Positions 12,890 to 25,662 of a stretch of DNA of 64,000 bases are shown in pieces. Under the pieces are notes generated by a model. That model was not told where the DNA came from. It made no database searches and saw nothing but the letters and a program-made list of their open reading frames with translations. The stretch is from Carnegiea gigantea (Eukaryota > Streptophyta > Magnoliopsida > Caryophyllales > Cactaceae): assembly GCA_029747015.1 (NCBI GenBank), contig JAKOGI010000816.1, forward strand, positions 211,001 to 275,000, in the 5' to 3' direction. The position numbers and the translations under genes are program-made. Numbering within the stretch: the first letter of the stretch is position 1; every line of letters starts with the position of its first letter.

Positions 12890-15800
12890 TGGCGGCCACG
12901 GCCCACGAGCACGACTATCTCAACAAGTAGCCACATCGGCATGGTCGACACTCAACCACACCTTCAGAAATGCTAACCCTTCTTCGCTTTCCTTCTGTAA
13001 GTCGTCTTTCTCCCCCTTTCCCAGTAGCAGCTTCGGTAGCTTTGCTTGTTTATCCCACTGTAAATTTCTTAGTGTTCATTCTGCTTAATTTGGTGTTGGG
13101 TATCTAGTTATTTTCTAAATCTTGATGTTGTGTACCTGTTATTATATGGGTCATTTGTTTTCTTGGTGAATTCTCTGAATCTTTGCCCAGAAAGGCGTCA
13201 AAATTGCAACTTTATGCTTTCATTTGCAGCTTTGTGAAGGAATTAGTTTTGTCCAATTGGTGTTGGCTGATATTATGCATTGTTATTGTTTGCATGGATT
13301 CTATTTTTATGAGCGCTTGAATTGGGTGCATGGTACTGGTGCTTGTTTTGATGGCAACGATCCTACCATGGATTCCTAAAGTGGGGTAAAAAGGAGATGT
13401 CGTGTGAATGTATGATTCTACGTTAACCTATTCCATATTCAAATAAGGCAATTCTGACCTTTTTGAACTCCTTAATCATAAATTGTGTAGATATTGCTGT
13501 CTATGCTCCTAATATTGACTTTAATAACCAAGATCTCTCGTGATTCCTGAGTCGTTTTCTGCTCATGGTCTTGATGCTGAATTCATCGTTCGTTAAGTAT
13601 GTGCAAATGGTACTGTATTTTTGCCGATAAATTTTCCAGGGATTCTGTTTTGGATATCAAGTTCCCCTTTAGTCTCAAGATTTTCTGCTCTTGCTGCAAC
13701 AGTAGGCAATATAGGTTGCATTTTATAATCTGCATATTTTGGACCTGACACACCTTTACAGCAAAAACCTGTGCTGCTAGGTTGGTTTCTTGGATGTTGA
13801 AATCAATTTTTATTGCAATTAAAGTTGGAAAGGGTGAAACTGTTCCCATTAACGGGAACTTAACCTTGAGGCCCTACTCATTTTATTTGGCAAATGCCAA
13901 AAGGCCTCTCTAGAAACAAATTATTGATGTGCTAGACATAAGGTTTTGTGCACCCAGACCTTTCCAGGCTCTACATGAGGTGTGATCAGCACTTGGTATT
14001 ATGTGAATCTCAAACCGTGGATATATTTTTATATGCTCTTTCCAATTTCATGATTATGCGTTACTCTTCTGTTCTTTGAATGTGGCTGGTGTGTTTATTG
14101 TAGTGATGTATGTGTAAAAAGGTGATATGCAATTTTTTGATACACTGATGTATGCACAAATTCATGATCTTCCAATGCTTTGTAGGTAACTTATACTGAA
14201 ATGGCAGTCATCTTCTCTGCCCTTTGTCATGGACACATGATAAGCCAGGGAGTAGCTCAAGATCGGTACGTGTTTATGGTTTATTTGGAGGGAAAAAGGA
14301 TGATAAGGGTAATGGTGATGATTCATCTTCAAAGGTTGGCTTACTTCTACATTTTTGGAAAAAATTTCATCCAACTGTCGTGTAGAGTGGTACTTAAGTC
14401 TATGTGCACATACATGTTAAAGGATTATCTCTCTCTACATAAATGTGACTGTTCAACGTTCTGATCCATGGTGTGTAACCATGCCTTAGAATCTGGAAGT
14501 TGATTAATTCTTGCTATGGCTATATGAGGATGCTATGTTACTATTGGCGTATTGTAGATTGGTGTGATTAAGCAGGCCCTTTTGAAGTCCCTTATCTGAC
14601 CTGTCAAGGTTATTTATCTATCTGAATAACAGCAACCCATATTTGGTAGAGCCATGGAGGGAATTTACAAAATTGTGTAATACGATCTTATATGGACGTA
14701 ATTCTGTGAAGTAGGAATTTAGGATGCATAGCCTCCTCTAGTGTTGTCCTACCTTTGTCATTATACAAGTTACCTGGCATTTGTTGTTAGGGTACTGGCT
14801 TCAAGTCATTGCTCTCCCTCCTAGGCTAAAGTTAATTCTAGTGTGGAACAGCTGGATACGTGTTTTATCCCTTGCCACCTCCTCTTGATCGTCAGTTCAG
14901 AAGATCTGTTTCACTTCAGAACCATTGCAGCCAATTAGCAGAGGCAACTTAGCTGCAGTCTTTTACAACAGACCATACTTCGCCTCTTCCACTAATCTCA
15001 TGGTCATGGGTAATGGGGCCTAATTTATTTGTAGGCATTCCCTTATTCAATACCCCCCCCCTTTCAATCATTTGTTTGCTGTCTTGTTGGGTTGGATTAG
15101 ACCCTATTCTTTTCAACTGATTTTGTTTGAACTTATTTGTTGAACTTATTCTGAACTAAAGATATTCTGAACTTGTAAGAAACAAATTTCTGAACTTATT
15201 CTGAGTTGAACTTATTTTGAGCAGAACTTATTTGCGGAACTTTATTCTGAATTTATTTGCTGAACTTATTCTGAACTTGTTTACTAAACTAATCTAAACT
15301 TATTCTTCAAAAAATAAGTCTAAGAGAATATAGCCTTACTTGTGTAAATATTGTTAAATTGGTATAGGCTGGATTCTTGGGTATCATGCAAAATCTATAT
15401 GAGATGGTGAAAAAGGCTCCGATGGTAGTCCAAGTCGAAGCTGTAAAAGTGCAAAAAGAGCTGGCTGCGTATGTGATGATCTATCACAAATCACAATGGA
15501 TTTGAAGTACTATTGTTTTTCCTATATTAATTTAACTTATAAATGTTTCGTTCATTGTTGGATTCTATTACACAGGGCAGAGTTTGATGGTTATTGTGAA
15601 GGAGAGCTCATTAAGGTATGCTTTTTTCTTGCAAATCATGAGACAGGGCAGCTTGATTGTTTCTTTTTTCTTTTTTTGGTTGATCATTCAAAATAACCAA
15701 AGGAAACCAATTTGCCTAATTTGATGCTTTAGAACACCCACTCCCTGGGCGAGGCGGCGGGGGTTCCTTTATCCCTCCAATTCAAGTGCAGTGAAGCCAT

Positions 15801-16431
15801 TCGCATTAGATCCTAAATTTGAGGGGGTATCGAGTCTATTGACTGTCTATAGAATAGTTTAGTGAGATATTTTGCCCCAATCTATTATGACCCAAAGCTT
15901 AAAAAAAAATTATCAATACCACCCTTTGAGTTGTATCAATAGTGGACAAGTTACATTGAACCAAGGGTTGAAATTGTATACTATTTTTTGGATTTGCTTA
16001 AGAATTTGCTAGGCTATACCTTTATTAATGAATGTTCTGTTATAGGTGACACTTTCCGGCAATCAACAACCAGTTAGAACACAGATAACTGAAGCTGCAA
16101 TGGAACTAGGACCTGAAGTGAGTCTCTTACTCTCTTATACATCTTTATGATGGTTTTCCTTTCATACATGGAACTTCCTGCTGAATAACCAAAGTTGTCA
16201 ATGTACATCAGAAAGTCTCCCTCTTGGTTACTGAGGCATACAAAGGTGCACACCAGAAAAGTGTGCAGGTAAGAGACCATTGTATGAAGCTGTGTTCTAT
16301 TCTTATATAATAGCATAAAATTCACTGGGACTAATACGTGCTTTGTTCTTTATCAGGCCTGGAAAGAGAGAATGAGCAATCTTGCCCAAAGCTTAGGGAT
16401 GCCACCAGGCCTCAATGAGGGTTTGAAGTAA
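12889..16431 (+). CDS. STIC2: STIC2-like plastid nucleoid-associated protein (YbaB/EbfC family)
   Basis: Homologous to the Arabidopsis chloroplast YbaB-family protein STIC2, linked to plastid protein biogenesis and to nucleoid-associated DNA-binding proteins. Exons: first exon ending 13059, then 14249-14334, 15368-15468, 15576-15615, 16046-16117, 16212-16268 and 16357-16431 (TAA). All junctions are GT..AG and every phase agrees. The protein reads SVRVYGLFGGKK, AGFLGIMQNLYEMVKKAP, VQKELAAAEFDGYCEGE, VTLSGNQQPVRTQITEA, MELGPEKVSLLVTEAY, then MSNLAQSLGMPPGL at the C-terminus. Exon 1 is Ser-rich and low in acidic residues (SSLSFCKSSFSPFPSSSFG), as expected of a chloroplast transit peptide. The start is the problem: the ATG at 12889 is not in the frame of the transit peptide, and no other ATG opens that frame after the stop at 12819. 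This may be a small indel or an unusual start. The rest is intact. Confidence 0.82.
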
Positions 16432-17340
16432 TGTTGTCAGGAAAATACTAACAAGTTTGGAAATTAGGGTATCATTTGATTCATGTGACGGAGGACTTGA
16501 TTTTTGCATTGAGCTGTCACTAGAAAGGGTTTATTGTATACATTAGACAGCTAGCAATGGAATATCCCTATTCATTTTTTGAGATCATATTATGTAAAAG
16601 TCATAATGCATGAATCTATCTTGTTTGCATTGAAAGATTACGGCATTTTGGGCAGAGTTGTGAGGGCTGTGTTGGAACCAAGAGTTAATTCTGTCTACAT
16701 TTGGATTTCTTTGGCTTTAGTAGAATCCTGTTGTACTCACCGTGATGACGTTCAGAAACACAAAATGGGCCGTGTTGGATACTCTTAAAGACTTGGAATC
16801 CCCCCCCCCCAAATAAACCAAAAAATTAGAAAGGGTCTTCTGTAAGCTGAAGTGGTTTGGTTGATGGTCAAAGATAAATGTCACTTGTGCCCAGTAATAT
16901 TAATGCTGAACCAAACGGGGAGGCGCAAAGTGCCCATGTCATGTAGCCTTATCTAGAGGTCGTAGCGTGTTCACATATCACAATCAACAACTCTCAGTAT
17001 GACTATCACTTTTACGAGATTTGGAGAGATTAGATGTAGATAGACTTACTTTTACAAGCACTTATTATATAAAGACATCTCATAATTAGTAATGCAAAAT
17101 TTTTCTTGTCGTATTTTGTAGGAAACTTCGCTTTTTCGAGCCATTTATAGCGGAACTCTTTCCATGAAGTCGCCCATTGGTGTTCTTTTACGAAGGGAGG
17201 ATTTTCTTTCCCCCAAAAAAAATAAAGTTAATCACAACTTCAAAGATTTTCTTTCCAAAAAAAATACAAGACAATGCTCAATAATCATAAATCACTCCAT
17301 TATAAGCACAGTCGTAGTAGACAAATACAAGAAGGAGCCA
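16432..17340. other. Spacer downstream of STIC2-like gene
   Basis: Holds the presumed 3' UTR and AT-rich sequence, with a C10 homopolymer near 16801. Short reading frames here have no recognisable family features. Confidence 0.5.
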
Positions 17341-17500
17341 CCGATGGGGATAGCCAGTTCGCAGTGAAGAGGAAAGCGATTGAATTGGACGAATCCAACT
17401 TTGATTCAGCCATTTCTTCCTTCGATTACACCTTGGTCGAATTCTATGCCCTTGTTGTGGTCACTGCAAGCGTCTTGCCCCTGAGCTAAACCCTAGCCGT
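17341..17500 (+). pseudogene. PDI-like thioredoxin exon fragment (PDIL5-type)
   Basis: The reading frame IELDESNFDSAISSFDYTLV then EFYA matches the start of the thioredoxin domain of plant protein-disulfide-isomerase-like proteins, which form and rearrange disulfides in the ER. Immediately afterwards the frame is shifted by one base. In the shifted frame the active-site region reads CCGHCKRLAPEL, so the usual WCGHC has become CCGHC. The homology stops at about 17500, where sequence resembling a LINE 5' leader begins. This is a broken first-exon fragment, probably cut off by the LINE. The downstream PDI exons are absent from the window. Confidence 0.75.
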
Positions 17501-20500
17501 GGGAGCCCCTTCTCTCCAGCTAAAGCCTAGCTGTGTGAGCCTTTTGCCCTCAATTAGTAGGGCGCGCAGTTGTTTGTGTGGGCCTCTTTGTAGGCGTGTT
17601 CTATCATCTTGTATGATTTCGGGGCGGTGATTGAGTAGTGGTAATGGTGTACTGCAAGGATTCGGAGTTTAGGATTGCCTTAGGGAGAGTTGCGTAGTGT
17701 GCAAGTTACCGACCATATCCATGGCGGAGGGACTTGTGGAAGCATGGAATTGGCTTATTTTAATGGCGGAAGAAGAGGTTGTCGACGTCTCTGAGGAGGA
17801 GATACCGCAGGAAAAAGCAGAGGAGATTGAATTGAGTTTCTTGGGGAAACTATTGCCAAAAAAACAATTTCAACTCGAAGGCCATGAAAACTGTGTTTAA
17901 GACTATATGGAAACCCTCTAAGGGGTTAGTCATTAGAGATTTAGAATCAAACCTATTTCTTTTTCAATTCTTCTCGAAAAAGGATAAGGAGTACGCACTC
18001 AGTGCAGTGCCATGGGCTTTCGATGGACATCTTCCATTAATGAAAGAATGGACGGGGCTCGAACAGACATCTGAAATTAAGTTTTCGACAGCTCGATTCT
18101 GGGTTAAAGCGCACGATGTTCCAGGTGCTTGACATACTAAAACCTTCGCATAGTTTTTGGGTTTTAGAATTGGGAGCTTTGTGGATTGCGATGATACCTT
18201 TCTTTAATGTAGGCCGAACACAAGGAGTGGCTCAAGGAGACTGTTTAGATTTGAGAACATGTGGGTAACTAATCCTTCCTGTCATGAAGTGCTCTCAAGA
18301 GCCTGGAACTCAACGGGTGGGGCGAATAGTGTTGATGCACTAATTGAGAAGGTCGATTCATGTGCTCTGGAGTTATCATGTTGGAATAGGGTGGAGTTTG
18401 GCAACATCGATGTGGAGATCAAGAAGCCGGAGGAGGTGTTAAAGGGGCAAAGAGAGGCTTGTAGCCATACAGACACCCTGGCTAAAATTCGGGAATGGAG
18501 AAAGAAGGAAGAAATGCTGTGGTGGCAACGGGCAAGATCGGACTGCCTAAAATTTGGTGATTCTAACACATGGTGGTTTCACTCCAGAGCAAACATGAGG
18601 AGAGCCGTGAATTTTGTGCAAGGCCTTGAGGATGTTGATGGTGTTGTCCGAACGGAACAGGAGGCGATGGAGCAAATTGCGGTGGACTATTACAAATTTA
18701 TTTTCATCCTCTGGTCTTCTGGAGATGGAGGATTTTTGAGCTGTATCGAACCGCAGGTTAGTGAGGTAATGAATGATGTGTTGTTGCACCATACACAAGA
18801 TTGGAGGTGGATGAGGCGCTTAAACAGATGCATCCACATAAAGCTCCGGGTCCTGATGGATTGAACTCTTTTTTCTTCCAACGCTTCTGGGAAATCGTGG
18901 GGGATGACATATCTAATGCGGTTCTTGAGATTTTGCACGGCCATACCATTCCACCTCGCCTCAATCATATGTGGTGCTCCTGCCGAAGAAACCGAAGCCT
19001 TCTAAGATGAGTGAATTTCTCCCTCTAAGCCTTTGTAATGTGATTTATAAACCGGTTACCAAGGTTATCACTAATCGGCTAAAGCACATACTAGGTAACA
19101 TTATTTCTGATTCGCAGAGTGCGTTTACCCCCAACGGCTTATTACGGATAACATTTTGGTGGCTTTTGAATTATTCCATGCGATGAATATAGATACTTGC
19201 GTCAGGGGTAACATGGCCATCAAACTCAACATGGCGAAATCCTATGGCAGGGACGAGTGGCCTTTTTTAGCTGGGGTGATGGGCAAGTTGGGTTTTCGAC
19301 CTCATTGGATTGAGCTCATTATGAAGTGTGTCAAATCCGCTTCCTTCTCTTTTTTAGTCAGCGGAGTTCATGCAGGTCATGCCGTTCCTAGCCAGGGGCT
19401 ACGGCAGGGAGATCCAATCTCTCCTGACTTATTTCTTTTTGTTTCAGAGGGTCTATCAAGGCTGTTGAAACGTGTTGTTGAACGAGGCTCTGTCTATTAC
19501 TTTCGTTTGTGTCCAGCTGCTCCCGTTATTTCACATCTCCTCTTTGCCGATGATACAGTGAGCTTTTGCCAGGTTGAAGAGTCCCAAGCATTGACTGTTA
19601 AGGAGGTGTCGCATAAATACGAGAGGGCCTCTGGGCAAAAGGTGAATTTTGATAAAAACAAACGTCTCATGTAGGGGTTCAAATGGATAGGAGAAGCAGG
19701 ATGATGCAATGCCTGGATATACGGGCAGGTGCTTCCTCATAACAAGTACTTAGGTTTGCCTACGACAGTGGGTCGTTCTAAGAAGAAGTATTTCCTGTTT
19801 ATCATCGATCGTATCAAAAAAGGATGGGTGGTTGGATGGATAAACTGGTGTCCTAAGCGAGGAAGTGCTAATTAAAGTTGTTGCTCAAGCTATCCTAACC
19901 TATGCGATGAGTGTCTTCCAATTTACGAAGGACCTGTGTTGTTCCATCCAGTCCTCTATTTTGTGTTTTTGGTGGGGTTACGGCAGGAAGGGAGAAAAAT
20001 TCATTGGTTGAGCAAGGACAAATTGCATACTGGTAAAGTGATGGTGGCCTGGGGCTTCGTGACATGGAAGCCTTTAATGATGCTCTTCTGGCAAAGCAAG
20101 TCTGGCGCCTTGTGAGGGATGATTCTTCGTTGGTGTCCCGCCTTTTAAAGGCCAAGTACTATCCACACTACAGCATCCTGGAAGCGGAATTAGGGCAAAA
20201 GCCCAGCTTCACATGGAGAAGCTTATGGGGTGCTAGGGATGTTATTAAAAATGGCTCGAGGTGGATTGTGGGTAGTGGCGAATCTATTGATGTGTGGATG
20301 GATAGGTGGATACCGAGACCGTCTACATTTAGAATCATCTCACCTTGCCCGATAAATTTGTCAAACATGAAGGTTCGTGACCTTATCGGTGCTGATAATG
20401 GGTGCTGGAGAGAGGCGTTGGTGAAGGAAGTCTTTCTGGGTTGTGATTATGAGGTAATCCTTAAACTGCCTCTTTGCACTTCTTGGCCCCCTGATCGCTT

Positions 20501-21210
20501 GGTCTGGCATTTTAGCCCCAAAGGGCTTTTTATTGTTCGATCTGCCTACTATGCTATTCATGCTTTTCGGCTCAGGTATGGAGGGAGCTCTTCTTCTTGC
20601 AATCATGACATCTGGAAATCCATTTGGGCGTTGGATGTTCCCCATGAGTGCGACCATTTGAGTGGAGGGCGTGTAGAGGCATCCTACCGGTTAGGATGAA
20701 TATTGTGATACGTCTTCCGGCATTTGGAATGGCGTGTGATATTTGTGGATGCGTGGAAGAATCCGATGTACATGTGCTTCTTGAATGCCCACTTGCGGAA
20801 CGAATTTGGTCGGCCGTGGACAAGGGTATTTGGGGTGGTCGGTTCAGGAGTGTTCGGGACTGCGTAGAATGCGCGACAAACCGGTTGGGCCTGGAAGAAT
20901 TGCGAGAATTCATTGCTATACTGTGGGAGTGTTGGAATGCTAAGGAAGTTCACGAAAACTCTGTGGGATGGGTCATTCAAGATATCATTCGTTTAGTGGA
21001 GTCGTTTAACTATTATGCTTGGTCGTTTGTGAAGCGAGGGGTAATAAAGTTGCACATGAGCTAGCTCACTTGCAACCTATTTCATTTGTAGAGCGGGTAT
21101 GGTCCTTTGATGTACCGGAAAACATTGTGTCACGAGCATCGGAAGATATGTACTCCTTTATTGATTCAACATTAATATAAACAGCCCCCTTGCCTTGAAT
21201 TAAAAAAAAA
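17500..21210 (+). mobile_element. LINE-1 copy 2 (RNase H-tailed type), internally deleted
   Basis: A second L1-type LINE on the + strand. ORF1 remnant at 17697-18132 carries the DUF4283-type region (GLVIRDLESNLFLFQFFSK, WVKAHDVP). The zinc knuckle and the whole endonuclease are missing: near 18195-18260 the text jumps to the pre-RT region (RFENMWVTNPSC). RT follows with KAPGPDGL, GLRQGDPISP and FADD, but motif A has decayed to KLNMAKSYGR from a KLDMxKAYD-type consensus, so the catalytic Asp is lost. A zf-RVT region (about 20600-20830) and the last part of an RNase H domain (KVAHELAHLQP, ending at about 21180) follow. A run of nine A at 21202-21210 is the likely poly(A) end. Several frameshifts and stops make it inactive. 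Confidence 0.85.
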
Positions 21211-21910
21211 TAAACACTACATTATATTGTTAATATTACTTCCAACATTACCAAAAATAATATATTATATTATAAAATCAACACACCGATTATAGATAAT
21301 TTATAATGCATATTTGGTCTTCCAATTTTTACTAAACTTTGATAATGAATAAAGACACATAGTCAGATATAATGATATTCTACCTCTTATTTACCATAAA
21401 AACACAATTACTAATATCAAGGGACAATAAAAGAGATTGCACCATCATCATTATTATTTATCCATCTACTTGAACCTAAATATAAATATAAATATAATTA
21501 TGAAATATTAGAGATTTTAGATACAATGCAATCTTCCTTTACGGATTCTATATATGGAAAAAAATACCGTTGATATAAACTACCAAAAGGTTTCAATTTG
21601 CGGTCAATTTTCAAAGTACAAGATTCGAAGTCAGTGTTAATAATTAACAGCACTAAGATTATATCACCATTAATACCTATTATTATTGTGATACATGAAA
21701 ACTTACAAGATTTTGTCCACCAAATTTTTAGCATACAGAAGTTTGAGTGAGTATTCTGAGAGATCTCATGCGCTGCATGAGTCCATCCTTGACACTAGTT
21801 TAGAACGAAAAATATTCAATGGATATCCAAACATCTGTTTCATCTAATAGATATGGATAAAGAAAAAGATAATATATATCATACACCTAGGGGTGTGTAC
21901 TCCAACTTGC

Positions 21911-21913
<3 letters not shown>
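21211..21913. other. AT-rich spacer, no gene seen
   Basis: No coding exon or recognisable element is seen between the LINE poly(A) end and the TA microsatellite. Confidence 0.5.

Positions 21914-21975
<62 letters not shown>
21914..21975. repeat. (TA)n microsatellite
   Basis: An uninterrupted TA dinucleotide tract of about 60 bases, ending just before tccaaacg. Confidence 0.95.
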
Positions 21976-21977
<2 letters not shown>

Positions 21978-22433
21978 AAACGTGTATTTGTCATATAAAC
22001 AACTTTTAATATGTGGCACTGACATGTCTGGTAGGAGTATATACTCCTAGAAATATGATATAGGTTTTGAAAGAAAAATGGGCTAAAAATTAACGAATGA
22101 GAATGTGAATATAGATTCGGTGAGGCTAAATGGATGTAAGGGTAGATGTAGCTTCAACCCCAAATCCAATTTAATGCCTATGTACAAGAAGACCCTGTTT
22201 TACTGTCTTTTAACCTGCAACTTTGAGCTAAGTTCAGAAACATGCTTAATGTGATGTGGCCACGCTAATGGGAAATCTAGGAATATGGAGAGTTTTAAAT
22301 TAAAAGAAGTGCGAAACAAAAATTTAGAGGTAGACAGATAGCAATAAATAAATAAATTGTAGCATCAATTCAGCATCATTGTAAGTATCACAATAGCAAA
22401 ACAAGTCTCCTAACATAAATAGTGTCAAACTAT

Positions 22434-25400
22434 TTATCTTACTGTAACTTCAACATCTTCGCGTAATCCCTGTATTTTGGAAAGGAAATCCTGTTGTGCT
22501 CCTTCACCCCATGATTTCGCACTTACAATGGCCAATTGCTTAAGCATAACAGCATGCTCCAACAAATAAAGCACAAAATCAATTTGTCCTGAAGCTCCAT
22601 CAAATCCACGAAGTGCAACAAAAGTTAGATGTTCAGGTTTGTAATTGACAGGCACAAGATTATGCTCTTCAAGGTTTTTGGTATTACGTATCTGCACATA
22701 TAATACAACCCATGTTATGCTCATTTCATATATAACGAAGTACCCCTTGTTAAAGAATCAACATCCTAATATCGAGTTATTTCTTGTAAACCCCAAACAA
22801 GACCAAAAACATGCCAAGAAATCCAGATATAACCTTACACGGCATGTCTTTCAGGTACAGACTCGAGTCTGAGTAATGTTAAGAAAGAATATTAAGTCTA
22901 AGCAATAATCTATAGAAAATATCAATGGGCAGGTATATAATGACAGAGTATTGAACCCTACGCTAGTTGGCCACTAGATACAAGGAGACTCACCAACACA
23001 AGAAGTTCCCTTAGAAAAGGAAACACTTTTAAAACGCTAACCATTTTCGCAATCCCAAGTCGTGATCTTTCCAAAAAATACCACTCCAACCGTGTAACAC
23101 CATTGAAGACTTTCAAGCAATTAGGAACACAATCATCCTGCATTGGCAAAGCATCAATGATGTTAATTCTTTTATAAAAAAACATTTTGGATTCATCTCT
23201 AGCGGGGATGTTCTTAAGCCAAATCTATGAAAAAAATATAATCTGCAATATTCACGGTTTTGACAGCCGCATTTGTAATCATTTTAGAACAATAAATGAA
23301 ACTTTTTAAGATCGAACAACAAATTTAACCAAAAAGGAGACTTTGCAAGAAGTTTCTCAAATTCCAAAGCTTATATAAGGGACATGCCAATACTTCTCCC
23401 TATCGCAACCTACCTTCTTCCTCTCTCGTCCCAAAATACCCTCCCTAAAACATGTAAAATAATCCCTATTAAAATATACTCTTAAGTTAAGCTAAAAGAT
23501 CCTTACTTACAAAGCTTGCATAAATAATTCATAAAGTAAGAAAAACCAAATTATTGATTTTTACTATAGATCATGCATCAAACTTGAACGGACCATTATG
23601 TAGATAAGTATAAGAATGTTTATGTTTAATACTTCATATTTTAAAATTTTAGTCTATACAGATTGTGGTGAATCTGAACACCATGACAGAGAAATGAGAC
23701 TCCCAAAAACTGGCAATACAATCCAACGGAGAACCTATCATTTTCTTAAACAGCTAAAACATCTAGATATTTCTCAAACTGAACATACTGAGTGATTGCA
23801 AAACAATCACTTAAACAACTAGCTTAACAAATCAAAGCTTCGATATAAAACTTAGGGGAACTAAAGAGAGAAATAATAAAAGAAATACGAACTTTTGATC
23901 ACTTACTGATTTACCACAGTATGACACACAAAATGTCTCTAGCATCGGTGCCTCCTCTGGAATGCGCTTGAAGAGAGAAGGCATTGTCAAGCTTGTTGCA
24001 GAACAGCAAAAAGTCTTTAGGTTAGGAGCACCAACAAGATTGCCTTTGATAGCTCTTTTACCAAGGATTGACAAAAAGACGAGGTTGACATTTGACAGGT
24101 ATATCTGCTCAACCCCACGACAATACTTAATCCTGAACTTCTTCAGTGACGGCAGACAACTTAGACTTAATTCCTGAGGAAGGGTGCATGTATCGAACAA
24201 CAAATCCACCAGTCTAGGCAATCCAGAAAGCATTGTTTGCAGATCATACTGAGCTAAAAATGACAAACACAAGGAGAGACTTTTCAAAGCACTGACGTAC
24301 TTGGCAAAGTCTGGCCTCAGGTTACAGCCACATAATTGAAGGCACTTCAAATTGCACTGGGCAGTGTCAAACAGCTCAGCGCCCATAACATACTGGTCAT
24401 CTTCAAATGATAATTCAGAATCATCATCATCAAGGGTTCGTAAAGCAGAGCCCGTGCCCGTTTGACAGTACAAGACAACACCCATCACCTTTACACCCAT
24501 TCTGATAGCGAATCTGATCCACTCATCAATATCATCCTTGCTACTACTAGTAAGGCAGAAACGCAGATGAAAATAACGGACATGGTTGCCTCTGAAAGAT
24601 GCTAGGAAACGATTAACATTATTTACAAATGCATCCCGATACATAGGACAAAAGTGCTCATAACGGTCACAATTTGCAACATTTACCAAACCTTGATGCC
24701 AATGAAGTTGTATCCGAGAAGGGGATAAGCAAATTTCATTCCATCTTCTGGATATCACACTTGCTTTGATACGATCCCTCAATGAAACCCTTGACATAAT
24801 GAAGTCCAAAACTTCGTCTGGCAGTTCGCTAATACGATCCCTCTGTCAAAAAACCAAAAAAAAAAAGGGTGCCACATTTAGGGTCTGTTCTTTTCGTGTA
24901 TAAATTAGAGTGGGTAAAAGGATGAAGTGGGTTAAAATAGGTTGAGGTGGGTTGAAATGGGTCAAAATAAGTTGAATTTTTTTATGTGATAAATTGAACT
25001 TGGTTAAAATAGTGGAAGTGGGTTGAAGTAGGTTGAAGTGGGTTGAAATAGGTTGAGGTTGATATTTTGGAATTTACCCACGAAAAGAACATGCCCTTAA
25101 TAACAGCCCCAGCAATCTTCTGGGGGAAAAAGTCAGGGGCTGGAAGATGGCCGATTAAACATCGACATTGACGGCATAATCAATGGATGTAGTAGTATTG
25201 TATTACAAGGAAAATGTGAAATTTTCAAAAATTGAAATTTGTCATGAAAACAGACTAATGCAAAAGCCTCGTGTCATGTAATAAATTGAATTTGAAATCA
25301 AAATCGAAATCAAGATCAAGTGAGTGAAAGACGAAGTTAATAATTGGCAAAATATTAGATCTTTGAATGGTAGCACAATGGAATTTGATTGCAGGTATGT

Positions 25401-25662
25401 TGTATTTTCTATAACATGAGAGAGAGAGGGAGAGAGAGAGTACCTGAGTGAAATAGGCAGCACTGGCATTGAGACACCGACAAAGCTTGGGAGGAAGCTC
25501 CTCCTCCTGTGATATCTCTGCAATCATCTCTCTGTCTCTCCCCTTTGCGTTGTTCCTGCCGATCATCTCTCTATCTGCTTGGTTAAAAATAAAAGGCGTA
25601 CTCTGAGTTGAGCCTAAAGCTTCTTTCGATCTGGTCTGGTTACGCCTACACTTGGAAAACAT
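22434..25662 (-). CDS. F-box/LRR/FBD protein, A type (gene A), intact
   Basis: F-box proteins are substrate adaptors of SCF ubiquitin ligases: the N-terminal F-box binds the SKP1-like subunit and the LRR/FBD part is thought to bind targets. Four exons in minus-strand order: 25662-25444, 24842-23907, 23137-22994 and 22691-22434. All have GT..AG borders and phase 0, giving 518 residues. Exon 1 encodes a basic, low-complexity leader ending AAYFTQ. Exon 2 opens with the F-box (RDRISELPDEVLDFIMSRVS, ISRRWNEI) and LRR-like units (CNLKCLQLCGCNLRPDF, LSLSCLPSLKKFRI). The last exon is the FBD region (EHLTFVALRGFDG, FLSKIQGLREDVEV). No in-frame stop or splice-site change is seen. The exon-1 ATG at 25662 is chosen as the first in frame. 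The target is unknown. Confidence 0.85.
24881..25096. mobile_element. Tourist-like MITE in intron 1 of gene A
   Basis: Inverted termini GGGTCTGTTCTTTTCG and, on the other strand, GGGCATGTTCTTTTCG are flanked on both sides by TTA (24878-24880 and 25097-25099). TTA target duplication with a GGG start fits the PIF/Harbinger-related Tourist group. The interior is made of GTTGAAGTGG-like repeats. There is no coding capacity. Confidence 0.75.

Noticed and set aside
12683..12976. 97-residue + frame overlapping the CT repeat
   Set aside because: It spans the hAT-like terminus and the CT microsatellite in a frame different from the STIC2 transit peptide, and ends soon after. Not a credible start for that gene.
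14201..14464. 87-residue + frame starting MAVIFSALCHG
   Set aside because: It overlaps STIC2 exon 2 in the wrong frame; the spliced frame SVRVYGLFGGKK is the family-matching one.
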